From contig CAKRLC010000007.1 of assembly GCA_934358955.1 (NCBI GenBank), forward strand, positions 1 through 46,193: a DNA stretch of 46,193 nucleotides, read 5' to 3'. The DNA comes from an uncultured Roseburia sp. GTDB lineage: Bacteria > Bacillota > Clostridia > Lachnospirales > Lachnospiraceae. Positions within the stretch are counted from its first letter, which is position 1; the number at the start of each line of letters is the position of its first letter. Below are positions 1 to 7,720 of the stretch, one piece after another. The translations under genes were made by a program, and so were the position numbers. The notes under the pieces are model-generated. The model was not told the origin of the DNA. It made no database searches and saw only the letters and a list, made by a program, of their open reading frames with translations.

Positions 1-12
1 ATGCAAGAGTGA

Positions 13-113
13 GCAGACTCCTTTTGCGCAGCAAAAACTTAAAATGAGTCTGCGAATCGTTACTGGAACGAGGTACGAGTGAACAGTAACGTAGAAAGAG
101 TTACTGTTCGCTC
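13..113. repeat. Two small hairpins, one a short dispersed repeat
   Basis: Two palindromes fill the DNA upstream of gpr. The first pairs GCAGACTC (13-20) with GAGTCTGC (46-53). The second pairs 77-90 with 100-113 (GAGTGAACAGTAAC against GTTACTGTTCGCTC, one G-U). The stretch 63-91 recurs with 26 of 29 bases identical at 35794-35822, so it belongs to a short dispersed family. Neither hairpin ends in a T-run, so a terminator is not supported. Confidence 0.55.
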
Positions 114-194
114 AGCAGTAAAACAGAAGAAACATTTTAACAGCTGAATTTTAGTGGGGAAGTAGTTTAAAACAGGAGAAAGGCAGGCAGAAAG

Positions 195-1139
195 ATGTAT
201 CAGATTCGGACAGATCTGGCGTTAGAGACACAGGAAAAAATGCAGGAAGAAAAGGTAGAAGTAAAAGGCGTGCGTTTTCTGGAACAGAAGGTTGGAAAAA
301 ACCTGGTGATCAGCACGGTAGGGATTGAAACGGAAAACGGGGCAAAAGCAATGGGAAAGCCGCGTGGAACGTATATAACGATCGAGGCAGCCGATATGGA
401 TGAAGAGGATGCAGATTACCACAGAGAGATATCAGAACAGCTTGCAAATGTGATGAAACAGCTCATCCACCTGAAAAAGGAAGAAGCATCGATTCTTGTA
501 GTAGGACTTGGAAACCGTGCAGTGACACCGGATGCATTGGGTCCAAGAGTGGTGGACAATCTCCATATTACCCGCCATATAGTGAAGGAGTACGGGAAAT
601 ATGCCTTTGGAGAAAAAAGTGTAAACCGGATCAGCAGCATTGTTCCTGGCGTGATGGCGCAGACAGGAATGGAGACTCTTGAAATTGTGCGAGGGGTGGT
701 AAAGGAGACAGAACCGGATGTAGTGATTGTGATCGATGCATTGGCAGCAAGAAATACAAGACGTCTCAACAGAACGATCCAGGTGACGGATACAGGGATC
801 AATCCGGGGAGCGGAGTCGGAAATCACAGGCACGGATTAAATAAAAAGAGCCTTGGAGTACCGGTGATCGCGATTGGGGTGCCGACGGTTGTGGATGCAG
901 CCACGATCGTAAATGATACGATGCTGAACCTGATCGGGGCAATGAACCAGAGCCATGAGTTTAAGCGGCTTGGAAATTCTCTGGAAAGATTAGATGAGAC
1001 AGAAAAGTACGAACTGATCCGGGAATTACTCTCGCCGCATTTGAATACGATGTTCGTGACACCAAAGGACATTGATGAATCAGTAAAACGCTTAAGCTAT
1101 ACCATTTCGGAGGGACTGAATATTGCATTTATAGATTAG
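195..1139 (+). CDS. gpr: GPR, spore germination protease (SASP-degrading)
   Basis: A25-family aspartic-type endopeptidase. In the forespore it is made as an inactive zymogen, and on germination it degrades the small acid-soluble proteins that coat spore DNA. The 314-residue length is slightly shorter than the Bacillus enzyme. The N-terminus MYQIRTDLALE matches the family opening (IRTDLA.E), followed by a short charged propeptide region and then GVRFLEQKVG. Further family segments are GLGNRAVTPDALGP, SIVPGVMAQTGMET, DALAARNTRRLNRTIQ and GSGVGNHR. The ATG has an AGGAGAAAGG-type ribosome site about 13 bases upstream. It lies directly ahead of spoIIP with a 42-bp gap, the gpr-spoIIP order usual in Clostridia and Bacilli. 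Function is certain from sequence similarity. Confidence 0.95.
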   Translation: MYQIRTDLALETQEKMQEEKVEVKGVRFLEQKVGKNLVISTVGIETENGAKAMGKPRGTYITIEAADMDEEDADYHREISEQLANVMKQLIHLKKEEASILVVGLGNRAVTPDALGPRVVDNLHITRHIVKEYGKYAFGEKSVNRISSIVPGVMAQTGMETLEIVRGVVKETEPDVVIVIDALAARNTRRLNRTIQVTDTGINPGSGVGNHRHGLNKKSLGVPVIAIGVPTVVDAATIVNDTMLNLIGAMNQSHEFKRLGNSLERLDETEKYELIRELLSPHLNTMFVTPKDIDESVKRLSYTISEGLNIAFID

Positions 1140-1181
1140 AAAGACTGGCATAAAAGTACAGAAAAATTCATAAATTAAGAT

Positions 1182-2516
1182 ATGGGTATCAGGTATTGGA
1201 AAAAAAGAAAACGGATCCGAAAAGAAAAAAGATGGATGTTTCTTTTCCTGGTTTTAGTTTTGATGACGGTTTTTTTTGCACAACGGAAACAGCTTTTCCG
1301 GATTGGAAAAGAAGAATTGCTTGTGGCTGGTTGTGAAAAAATAACGGAATTTCTAACACCGGTTTTGGGTTGGAATTCAAATCTCGCTGCAAAAGGGCCT
1401 GTAACAGAAATGGAAATGAAGCTGTTCCCGGTTTTGCGTTATGCGGCAGAAGGCCGGCAATATGTAACAGACATAGAGAGTACATTGTCCTATGAGATGA
1501 TTCTTGCAAGGGAGGCGCTTGATGAAAATTATGTGGATGAGGATGGACAGGTTGTGCTTGTAAATGATGTGCCGGAAGAAGCGGATGCCTCTTTTGGTCA
1601 GCCGGATGAAAACATTGGTCAGGAGGGAAACAATTCTTTGCAGGCATCAGGAGAAAATGCAGGGGAAGCAGATGCGCAGCAGGAGCCGGCGGCAGACTCT
1701 GCCAATCCGGAAGGAGAAGCCCGGCCTGCAGCCTCGGCTGTGATCGCATCGGGCAAAGCGGTAGAATATTCTTATGATAAATTGTGCGATTTCGACTATC
1801 TGATCCAGAATTTCTATCAGGTGGATAATACAACGACGATTAAAAGTGACCAGCTGAATATAGAGGCGTTAGGCGGAAAAAATATGAAGCTGTCACATGA
1901 TGCAACGACACCACAGATTCTGATCTATCATACCCATTCACAGGAAGCATATGCAGATTCTGTTCCGGGAGATCCGTCTACTACAGTAGTTGGTGTTGGA
2001 GATTATCTGACGGAGCTGCTGACAAATCAGTATGGTTTTTCCGTGATCCATGACAGGGGACAATATGATACAGTGCGGGATAAGGCTTATTCTAAAGCGG
2101 CACCTGCATTAGAGCAGATCCTCGCACAAAATCCGCAGATCGAGGTGATCATTGACCTGCACAGGGATGGTGTGGGGGAAAATACAAGGCTTGTGACAAA
2201 TATAAATGGAACAGACATGGCAAAGGTCATGTTCTTCAATGGCTTAAGCAGGACAACAGCGATGGGTGATATTTCCTACCTTTATAATCCGTATATTGCG
2301 GATAACCTGGCATTTTCATTTCAGATGCAGCTGGCTGCTTCAGAGTATTATCCGGGCTATACAAGGAAAATATACCTGAAAGGATATCGGTTCAATATGC
2401 ATTACAGGCCAAAATCACTTCTGGTAGAGGTTGGTGCGCAGACGAATACGGTACAGGAAGCAATGAATGCAATGGTACCGCTTGCAGATGTGCTACATAA
2501 AGTACTTGCAGAATAA
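1182..2516 (+). CDS. spoIIP: Stage II sporulation protein P (peptidoglycan hydrolase)
   Basis: SpoIIP is the membrane-anchored amidase/endopeptidase that works with SpoIID and SpoIIM to thin septal peptidoglycan during engulfment. The 444-residue protein has a strongly basic N-terminus (KKRKRIRKEKR) and one membrane segment at about residues 18-34. A low-complexity acidic linker rich in E, A and Q follows (about residues 120-190), then the catalytic domain. That domain shows the family motifs ILIYHTHSQEAY, VIIDLHRDGVGE and SLLVEVGAQTNT, and the histidines and glutamates expected to bind zinc are present. The start codon has only a weak ribosome site and may be translationally linked to gpr. 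The linker is long for the family, which is a common lineage-specific feature. The call is firm. Confidence 0.94.
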   Translation: MGIRYWKKRKRIRKEKRWMFLFLVLVLMTVFFAQRKQLFRIGKEELLVAGCEKITEFLTPVLGWNSNLAAKGPVTEMEMKLFPVLRYAAEGRQYVTDIESTLSYEMILAREALDENYVDEDGQVVLVNDVPEEADASFGQPDENIGQEGNNSLQASGENAGEADAQQEPAADSANPEGEARPAASAVIASGKAVEYSYDKLCDFDYLIQNFYQVDNTTTIKSDQLNIEALGGKNMKLSHDATTPQILIYHTHSQEAYADSVPGDPSTTVVGVGDYLTELLTNQYGFSVIHDRGQYDTVRDKAYSKAAPALEQILAQNPQIEVIIDLHRDGVGENTRLVTNINGTDMAKVMFFNGLSRTTAMGDISYLYNPYIADNLAFSFQMQLAASEYYPGYTRKIYLKGYRFNMHYRPKSLLVEVGAQTNTVQEAMNAMVPLADVLHKVLAE

Positions 2517-2581
2517 ACTGCGACATGAACAACGGACAGGAGCAGATGAGGAAAGGATGATGTGGAAGAGAAGCATCTGAT

Positions 2582-2738
2582 CTTTTGTGTAATAGGAAAT
2601 TCCTTGGAATTCCCTATTACACAAAAAGGCACGCTTTCAGAGGCTTATCGGAATGTTTGCACAATGAAACTTGTAATATTTCTTTTGTGCAATCTGCTAG
2701 CATAAACTTAAATGCAGACCTTTTGACACCCGAATCAT
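2582..2738. repeat. Half copy of the palindromic intergenic element fused to another hairpin
   Basis: From about 2630 to 2738 this is the right half of the 240-bp element seen complete at 20641-20880. It has the CTTTCAGAGGCTTATCGG core edge, a TTGCACAA hairpin arm, and the end AGACCTTTTGACACCCGAAT. The left half is missing. In its place is a different near-perfect hairpin at 2582-2628 built around AATAGG-AATTCC. The rest of the 295-bp gap between spoIIP and the converging asnB holds nothing else I recognise. The hairpin might double as a terminator, but no T-run follows on the plus strand. Confidence 0.7.
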
Positions 2739-2811
2739 TATCAGAAAAAAAGCACCTTGCAGCAGATTTTTTGCGGTAAAGATCAGACAACGGAAGTAAA
2801 ATACAAAAATA

Positions 2812-4659
2812 TCAGAAGGACAGGTGATATTTTTCCATCCAGTAATTCAGCTGGATAAAATAAGCAAGCAGCTGCGGCCCTGCCATAAGCTGGCCAAACC
2901 AAGGTCTGCCATATTCCTTCGGAGCCTTCAGGAAAGTGCGAAGCTTTGTACGGTCAATGAAGGCGAGGACGGGTGCATTTGGATCTGAAAGGATGCGTTC
3001 CATTTCACGGACGAGCAGGGATTCATAAGCAGGGTGATATGTTTTTGGATAAGGACTCTTTTTCCGGTGGAGAAGCTCCGGTGGAAGGAGCGTACAGCAG
3101 GCGTCACGGAGAAGCGATTTTTCTATGCCGTTTCGGTATTTCATTTCCCATGGAACATTATAAACATATTCAATAATGCGGTGATCCGCAAAAGGAACAC
3201 GGGCTTCAAGACCGGAGTACATGCTTGTGCGATCCATGCGGTCTAATAATGTCTGCATAAACCATTTGATATTCAGATAGGAAATATCATAGCGTTTTCG
3301 TTCCTCATCCGTTTCACCCGGAAGATGGGGTGACTTTGCGAGAGACGTCTGATACTGATCGTATGCATAAGTATCAAGATCCATTTCCCGGAGAAAATCG
3401 TTCTGAAGAAAAACAGTGCGCGCAGATAAATCTGATGACCATGGAAAACCGTCGCGGTTTAGAAACTCCGGCCGATAAAACCAAGGATAGCCACCGAAAA
3501 TCTCATCTGCACATTCTCCGGTCAAAGCAACCTTATTTTGCTGACTGACCTTATAGCAAAAATATAAAAGGGAGGAATCCACATCTGCCATTCCAGGCAA
3601 ATCCTTTGCATCCACCGCAGAAAAAAGCGCCGAAAAGAGTGTGTCACAGTCACATTCCAAAAAGGTATGGCGGGTTGGATAAGCAGTGAGCATTTTCTCT
3701 ACATAAGGAAGATCCTGTTCCGGCTGAAACGCATTCGACTGGAAATAGCGGTCATTTTCTTTAAAATCAAAGGAGTAAGTGCTTAAAACCTCACCTTTTT
3801 CCTGCAGATACCGGAATGCAAGCGCAGTTACGATGCTGGAGTCAATGCCACCGGACAAAAAAGTACAGACAGGGACGTCAGAAACCATTTGGCGCCGGAT
3901 GGAATCTGTGACAAGAAAAGAAACCTGTTCCACTGTTTTTGGATAATCATCCGTGTGCTCGGTGCGGGAAAGCTCCCAGTAAGTATGATCGGAAACACTG
4001 TTTTCATGGAAGACGAGAAAATGTCCGGGAAGCACCTCAGAAACATCTTTAAAAATCCCATTTCCGGGAGTCCTGGCAGGACCAAGGGAAAGAATTTCCC
4101 GAAAGCCGTCTTGGGTGACTGCCGGATGAAAGCCCGGAAAGTGAAAAAGGGCTTTGGGTTCGGAGGCGAACAAAAGCTGTTCGTTTTTCCAGGAGTAAAA
4201 GAGTGGTTTGACGCCGACGCGGTCACGGTACAAGAGCAGCTTATTGGCGGCTTCATCCCAGATGGCAAAGGCAAAAATGCCATTCAGCTTCTGCACAAAA
4301 TCAGCGCCATATTGCATATAGGCATACAACAGCACTTCGGTATCCGATGTTGTCTGGAAAAAATAACCGCATGCGGTAAGATCCGATTTGAGCTCCTCCA
4401 TATTATAAAGCTCCCCATTGTATGCGATCACATAATCACAGTCGGCGCGTGAACGCACGATCGGCTGGCTTCCTGTGATACAGTCACGGATGCTGAGTCT
4501 TGTGTGAGCAAGCCCAACATGCTTTGACAGATAAATTCCGGATTCATCATTTCCACGGTGTGACAGGACAGCATGCATGGTATGTAAGACATCAGACCAG
4601 TGTTCTTTACGCTCTGTATAATTTTCTTTTGCATTATAAAAACCGGCAATTCCACACAT
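2812..4659 (-). CDS. asnB: Asparagine synthetase (glutamine-hydrolysing), AsnO-like
   Basis: This enzyme converts aspartate to asparagine using ATP and glutamine-derived ammonia. The open frame continues 247 codons further upstream, but I start it at the ATG that gives MCGIAGF. Cys2 is the obligatory N-terminal nucleophile of the glutaminase domain, and an AGGAAAGG site lies about 10 bases upstream. The resulting 615 residues fit the family. Glutaminase residues 1-200 include SHRGNDESG and YNGELYN. The synthetase domain carries the PP-loop SGGIDSS at residues 269-275 and RMDRTSMYSGLEARVPF later. A sigma-E-like -10 (CATAAAAT, complement of 4697-4704) is visible upstream. With sporulation genes on both sides, a sporulation role like B. 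subtilis AsnO is inferred. Confidence 0.92.
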   Translation of the reverse strand: MCGIAGFYNAKENYTERKEHWSDVLHTMHAVLSHRGNDESGIYLSKHVGLAHTRLSIRDCITGSQPIVRSRADCDYVIAYNGELYNMEELKSDLTACGYFFQTTSDTEVLLYAYMQYGADFVQKLNGIFAFAIWDEAANKLLLYRDRVGVKPLFYSWKNEQLLFASEPKALFHFPGFHPAVTQDGFREILSLGPARTPGNGIFKDVSEVLPGHFLVFHENSVSDHTYWELSRTEHTDDYPKTVEQVSFLVTDSIRRQMVSDVPVCTFLSGGIDSSIVTALAFRYLQEKGEVLSTYSFDFKENDRYFQSNAFQPEQDLPYVEKMLTAYPTRHTFLECDCDTLFSALFSAVDAKDLPGMADVDSSLLYFCYKVSQQNKVALTGECADEIFGGYPWFYRPEFLNRDGFPWSSDLSARTVFLQNDFLREMDLDTYAYDQYQTSLAKSPHLPGETDEERKRYDISYLNIKWFMQTLLDRMDRTSMYSGLEARVPFADHRIIEYVYNVPWEMKYRNGIEKSLLRDACCTLLPPELLHRKKSPYPKTYHPAYESLLVREMERILSDPNAPVLAFIDRTKLRTFLKAPKEYGRPWFGQLMAGPQLLAYFIQLNYWMEKYHLSF

Positions 4660-4791
4660 AAAAATAACCGTACCTTTCCTGACTTTTTTTCTGTATATTT
4701 TATGCGCCGGTGAATGAAAAAATGATAGAAAATTGTCCTGGACTTCATAATTGCTGTAAAGCATCATAGAAATAGAAAAAAGGATTTCTAA

Positions 4792-6555
4792 GTGGGACAA
4801 AACAACGAAAAGCTCGAAAACATGTTTAATCTGGCTTTGGATGCAACGGAGGGGGAACGGAGCAGATCGATCAGCCTGGATGTTGGTTATGACAGGACGG
4901 AGCGTGCCTGGGAGGTGATCGCAAAAATTTTTGGAACAGCAGAAGGACTCAGGCAGGATATCCGGCAGCAGTTCCGAAAGGAAGCAGAAAAAATAGAGAT
5001 CACAGATTTGTCGAATCAGTATGTGATTATGACACTTCCGGAAACGTTGGTAAAAAAGATGGCAGAACTGGAGCGGATCGAATATATAGAAAAGCCAAAG
5101 AGACTGTTTTTTGCAACAGAAAATGGGCGGCGGAGCTCCTGTATCGAAGCAGTACAGCAGAATAAGGACAGGAACGGTCTGACGCTGACCGGACGGGGAG
5201 TGATCGTTGCAGTGATCGACTCTGGTATTGATTATGCACATCCGGATTTCAGGAAGGAAGATGGCACAACGAGGATCCTCCTGCTTTGGGATCAGGAGCT
5301 TGGCGAAGTGTTTGACAGTGAAACCATCAACCGGGCATTGGAAGAGCCGGATGGACCGCTGCGCGACCAGATCTGTCCGAGCAGGGATCTGTCCGGGCAT
5401 GGCACGGTCGTGGCAGGGATTGCAGCAGGAAACGGGAGGGCATCTGAGGGGAGATACCGGGGTGTTGCCGTTGAAAGTGAACTGATCGTGGTGAAGCTTG
5501 GCGCACAGAAAGAGAATTCTTTCCCGAGGACGACAGAACTGATGCGGGCGGTGGATTTTTGTGTTATGGAAGCTGCAAGAAGAAAGCGGCCGGTTGTTTT
5601 AAATATCAGTTTCGGAAATAATTATGGTTCCCATTCCGGAACATCGCTTCTGGAAACATATCTTGATGATATGTCGGATTTCTGGAAAACAGAGATTGTA
5701 GTGGGAAGTGGAAATGAAGGAAATACGGCGATGCATACAGCAGGAATTTTAAAGCAGGGGAAGCAGGAAGAGGTTGAGATTGCAGTAAGCGATTATGAAA
5801 ACGCCATGAATCTGCAGATCTGGAAAAATTATGTGGATGAAATACAGATCGCGGTAGTTCATCCGAACGGAAGGTCAACCGGCACGTTGCAGGAAAGGGC
5901 AGGGGCGCAGAGATTTACCGTTGGGAATACAGAGCTTTTGATTTATTATGGAGAGCCAAGTCCATACAACCGTTATCAGGAGATCTATATGGATTTCATC
6001 CCATCAGAGAATTATATTGACAGTGGGATCTGGAAAATCCGTATTCTTCCGCAGAAAATAGTGGACGGGAAATATAATATGTGGCTCCCATCCGGTGGAG
6101 TCTTAAATACAGCAACCGGATTTCTGCGTCCGGTAGAGGAAACAACATTGACGATCCCATCCACAGCATCAAAGGTGCTTACAGTAGGGGCATATGATGC
6201 AAGATATGAAAAAGCGGCAGCTTTTTCCGGAAGAGGTTACACGAGAGTGACAGACCAGATCAAACCGGATCTGGTTGCGCCAGGTGTGGAGATCACATCC
6301 TGTGCACCGGGCGGCGGTTATCAGACAAGGAGTGGAACCTCGATGGCAGCACCGTTTGTGAGCGGAAGCGCGGCACTTCTTATGCAGTGGGGAATCGTAG
6401 ATGGCAACGATCCATATTTGTACGGAGAAAAAATAAAGGCATATCTGATCCGTGGGGCGAAGCAGCTGCCGGCAGGAGGTGAGTTTCCGAATCCTGTGTG
6501 GGGCTGGGGAGCGCTCTGCGTGGAGAGAAGCCTGCCGTCGAAAGACGTTTTATGA
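4792..6555 (+). CDS. Csp-like subtilisin-family (S8) serine protease
   Basis: Subtilase of 587 residues with an intact triad: Asp143 (VAVIDSGIDYAHPDF), His203 (SGHGTVVAG) and Ser517 (SGTSMAAPFVSG). The first 105 or so residues resemble a propeptide (ITDLSNQYVIMTLPETLVKKM). About 150 residues between the His and Ser blocks form a beta-rich insertion like the jelly-roll domain of clostridial CspB. The start is GTG with AAAAAGGA seven bases upstream. No signal peptide is visible, as in Csp proteases, which are packaged in the spore. Csp proteins activate the cortex hydrolase SleC at germination, and the neighbours gpr, spoIIP and spoIVA fit that. Many Lachnospiraceae carry related S8 proteins of unknown role, so the germination function is inference. 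Confidence 0.8.
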   Translation: MGQNNEKLENMFNLALDATEGERSRSISLDVGYDRTERAWEVIAKIFGTAEGLRQDIRQQFRKEAEKIEITDLSNQYVIMTLPETLVKKMAELERIEYIEKPKRLFFATENGRRSSCIEAVQQNKDRNGLTLTGRGVIVAVIDSGIDYAHPDFRKEDGTTRILLLWDQELGEVFDSETINRALEEPDGPLRDQICPSRDLSGHGTVVAGIAAGNGRASEGRYRGVAVESELIVVKLGAQKENSFPRTTELMRAVDFCVMEAARRKRPVVLNISFGNNYGSHSGTSLLETYLDDMSDFWKTEIVVGSGNEGNTAMHTAGILKQGKQEEVEIAVSDYENAMNLQIWKNYVDEIQIAVVHPNGRSTGTLQERAGAQRFTVGNTELLIYYGEPSPYNRYQEIYMDFIPSENYIDSGIWKIRILPQKIVDGKYNMWLPSGGVLNTATGFLRPVEETTLTIPSTASKVLTVGAYDARYEKAAAFSGRGYTRVTDQIKPDLVAPGVEITSCAPGGGYQTRSGTSMAAPFVSGSAALLMQWGIVDGNDPYLYGEKIKAYLIRGAKQLPAGGEFPNPVWGWGALCVERSLPSKDVL

Positions 6556-6564
6556 GAAGTTTTG

Positions 6565-6593
6565 TTGAGATAAAAAGAAGAGTTTGGTATAAT
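6565..6593 (+). promoter_or_regulatory. Sigma-A type promoter for the lipid kinase
   Basis: TTGAGA (6565-6570) and TATAAT (6588-6593) are separated by 17 bases, and a TGG extended -10 precedes the hexamer. The promoter sits just after the protease stop codon and 58 bases before the kinase start, so the kinase can be expressed independently of the sporulation protease. Confidence 0.7.
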
Positions 6594-6650
6594 AAGGATA
6601 AAGATTGGGTGAGGGCAAAAGCTACAAAAGAGACCCCGGGAGGAACAGGC

Positions 6651-7574
6651 ATGTATTATTTCATCGTAAATGAACATTCCAGAAGCGGAAAAGGTGCTAA
6701 GATATGGAAGGAAGCAGAAGCACTGCTAAAGGAGAAGAAGATTCCATACAAAGCATACATAACAGAATATGGGGGACACGCATTTTCATTGGCACATGAT
6801 ATCTGTGAACTCCCGGAAGAAGACATTCGTCTGGTGGTGCTTGGAGGAGACGGAAGTGCGAATGAAGTGATCAATGGCATGACGCATTTTGAAAAGGTGC
6901 GTTTTGGTGTGATCCCGACCGGATCAGGAAATGATCTGGCAAGAGGACTTGGTATCAAGGGCACTCCGACAGAACAGTTACAGGCGATTTTAGACTGCAA
7001 AGAAGACTATGTCATGGATCTTGGTGAAGTAAGCTGGAATGGAGGAGAAAAACCACGCCTCTTTGCGATCAGTGCAGGAGCCGGACTGGATGCACTTGTA
7101 TGCAAAAAGGCATTAAAATCTACCTTGAAGGATCTGCTCAATAAAGTCCATCTTGGCAAGCTGACTTATCTGCTATTGACGATCCAGTCGCTGTTTTCCA
7201 TGCAGACAACAGACGGAGGAGCTGTTTTTGACGGAAGAGGGCAGAAGAATATGAAAAAGATCATTTTTTCTGCAGCAATGAATTTCCGGGCAGAAGGAGG
7301 CGGTGTTCCGATGGCACCGGCTGCGGATGCGACAGATGGCAGGCTTTCTGTATGCTGTGCCTATGGAATCCCAAAATGGCGCACTTTTTTGTGCCTGCCT
7401 TTCCTTGTGACAGCACATCATCTTTTTATTAAGGGATTTGAGGTGACAGACTGTTCGGAATATGATCTGAAGTTAAAGACGCCGATGGTATTGCATGCCG
7501 ATGGTGAATATTGCGGAGATGTGACCGAGATGCATTTCAAATGCCTGCCGGCGAAGCTTCATGTTATGAAGTAA
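6651..7574 (+). CDS. Diacylglycerol/lipid kinase family protein (YegS/BmrU/DgkB type)
   Basis: Soluble lipid kinase that phosphorylates diacylglycerol or a related lipid at the inner face of the membrane, probably recycling lipid for phosphatidate synthesis. The 307-residue protein has the DAGK catalytic signature GGDGSANEVINGM from residue 65 and PTGSGNDLARGLG from residue 89. A C-terminal beta-rich domain ends with LKTPMVLHADGEYCGD, typical of the family. I start at the ATG preceded by GGGAGGAAC rather than at the longer in-frame ATG at 6498, which lies inside the protease gene. Substrate (diacylglycerol, undecaprenol or another lipid) cannot be read from sequence. Confidence 0.88.
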   Translation: MYYFIVNEHSRSGKGAKIWKEAEALLKEKKIPYKAYITEYGGHAFSLAHDICELPEEDIRLVVLGGDGSANEVINGMTHFEKVRFGVIPTGSGNDLARGLGIKGTPTEQLQAILDCKEDYVMDLGEVSWNGGEKPRLFAISAGAGLDALVCKKALKSTLKDLLNKVHLGKLTYLLLTIQSLFSMQTTDGGAVFDGRGQKNMKKIIFSAAMNFRAEGGGVPMAPAADATDGRLSVCCAYGIPKWRTFLCLPFLVTAHHLFIKGFEVTDCSEYDLKLKTPMVLHADGEYCGDVTEMHFKCLPAKLHVMK

Positions 7575-7646
7575 CACACAGTGCATACATAATATACGTT
7601 TTCTTACGAAATAGTTACCAAAATACAATTTACAATCTCAGGAATA

Positions 7647-7720
7647 AAAAGAAATTCCCGACATAGGATGTTATAACCGGAATGCTGTCAATGTTATAAC
7701 ACTGTGGAGGGAATTTTTTT
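7647..7720 (+). promoter_or_regulatory. Nested hairpin in the spoIVA leader covering the ribosome site
   Basis: AAATTCCC (7652-7659) can pair with GGGAATTT (7709-7716). Flanking A and T bases could extend this to about 12 pairs. The right arm contains the end of the GGAGG ribosome site and is followed by T bases up to the start codon. Inside lie two copies of the self-complementary octamer GTTATAAC (7670-7677 and 7693-7700), which can pair with one another. The fold could hide the ribosome site or act as an attenuator. Alternatively the GTTATAAC pair could be a protein-binding site. Function is inference. Confidence 0.45.

Noticed and set aside
2585..2779. 64-codon open frame after spoIIP
   Set aside because: It lies wholly within a palindromic repeat.
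6498..6650. Upstream extension of the lipid-kinase frame
   Set aside because: It overlaps the protease gene, while a proper ribosome site and family-like N-terminus occur at 6651.
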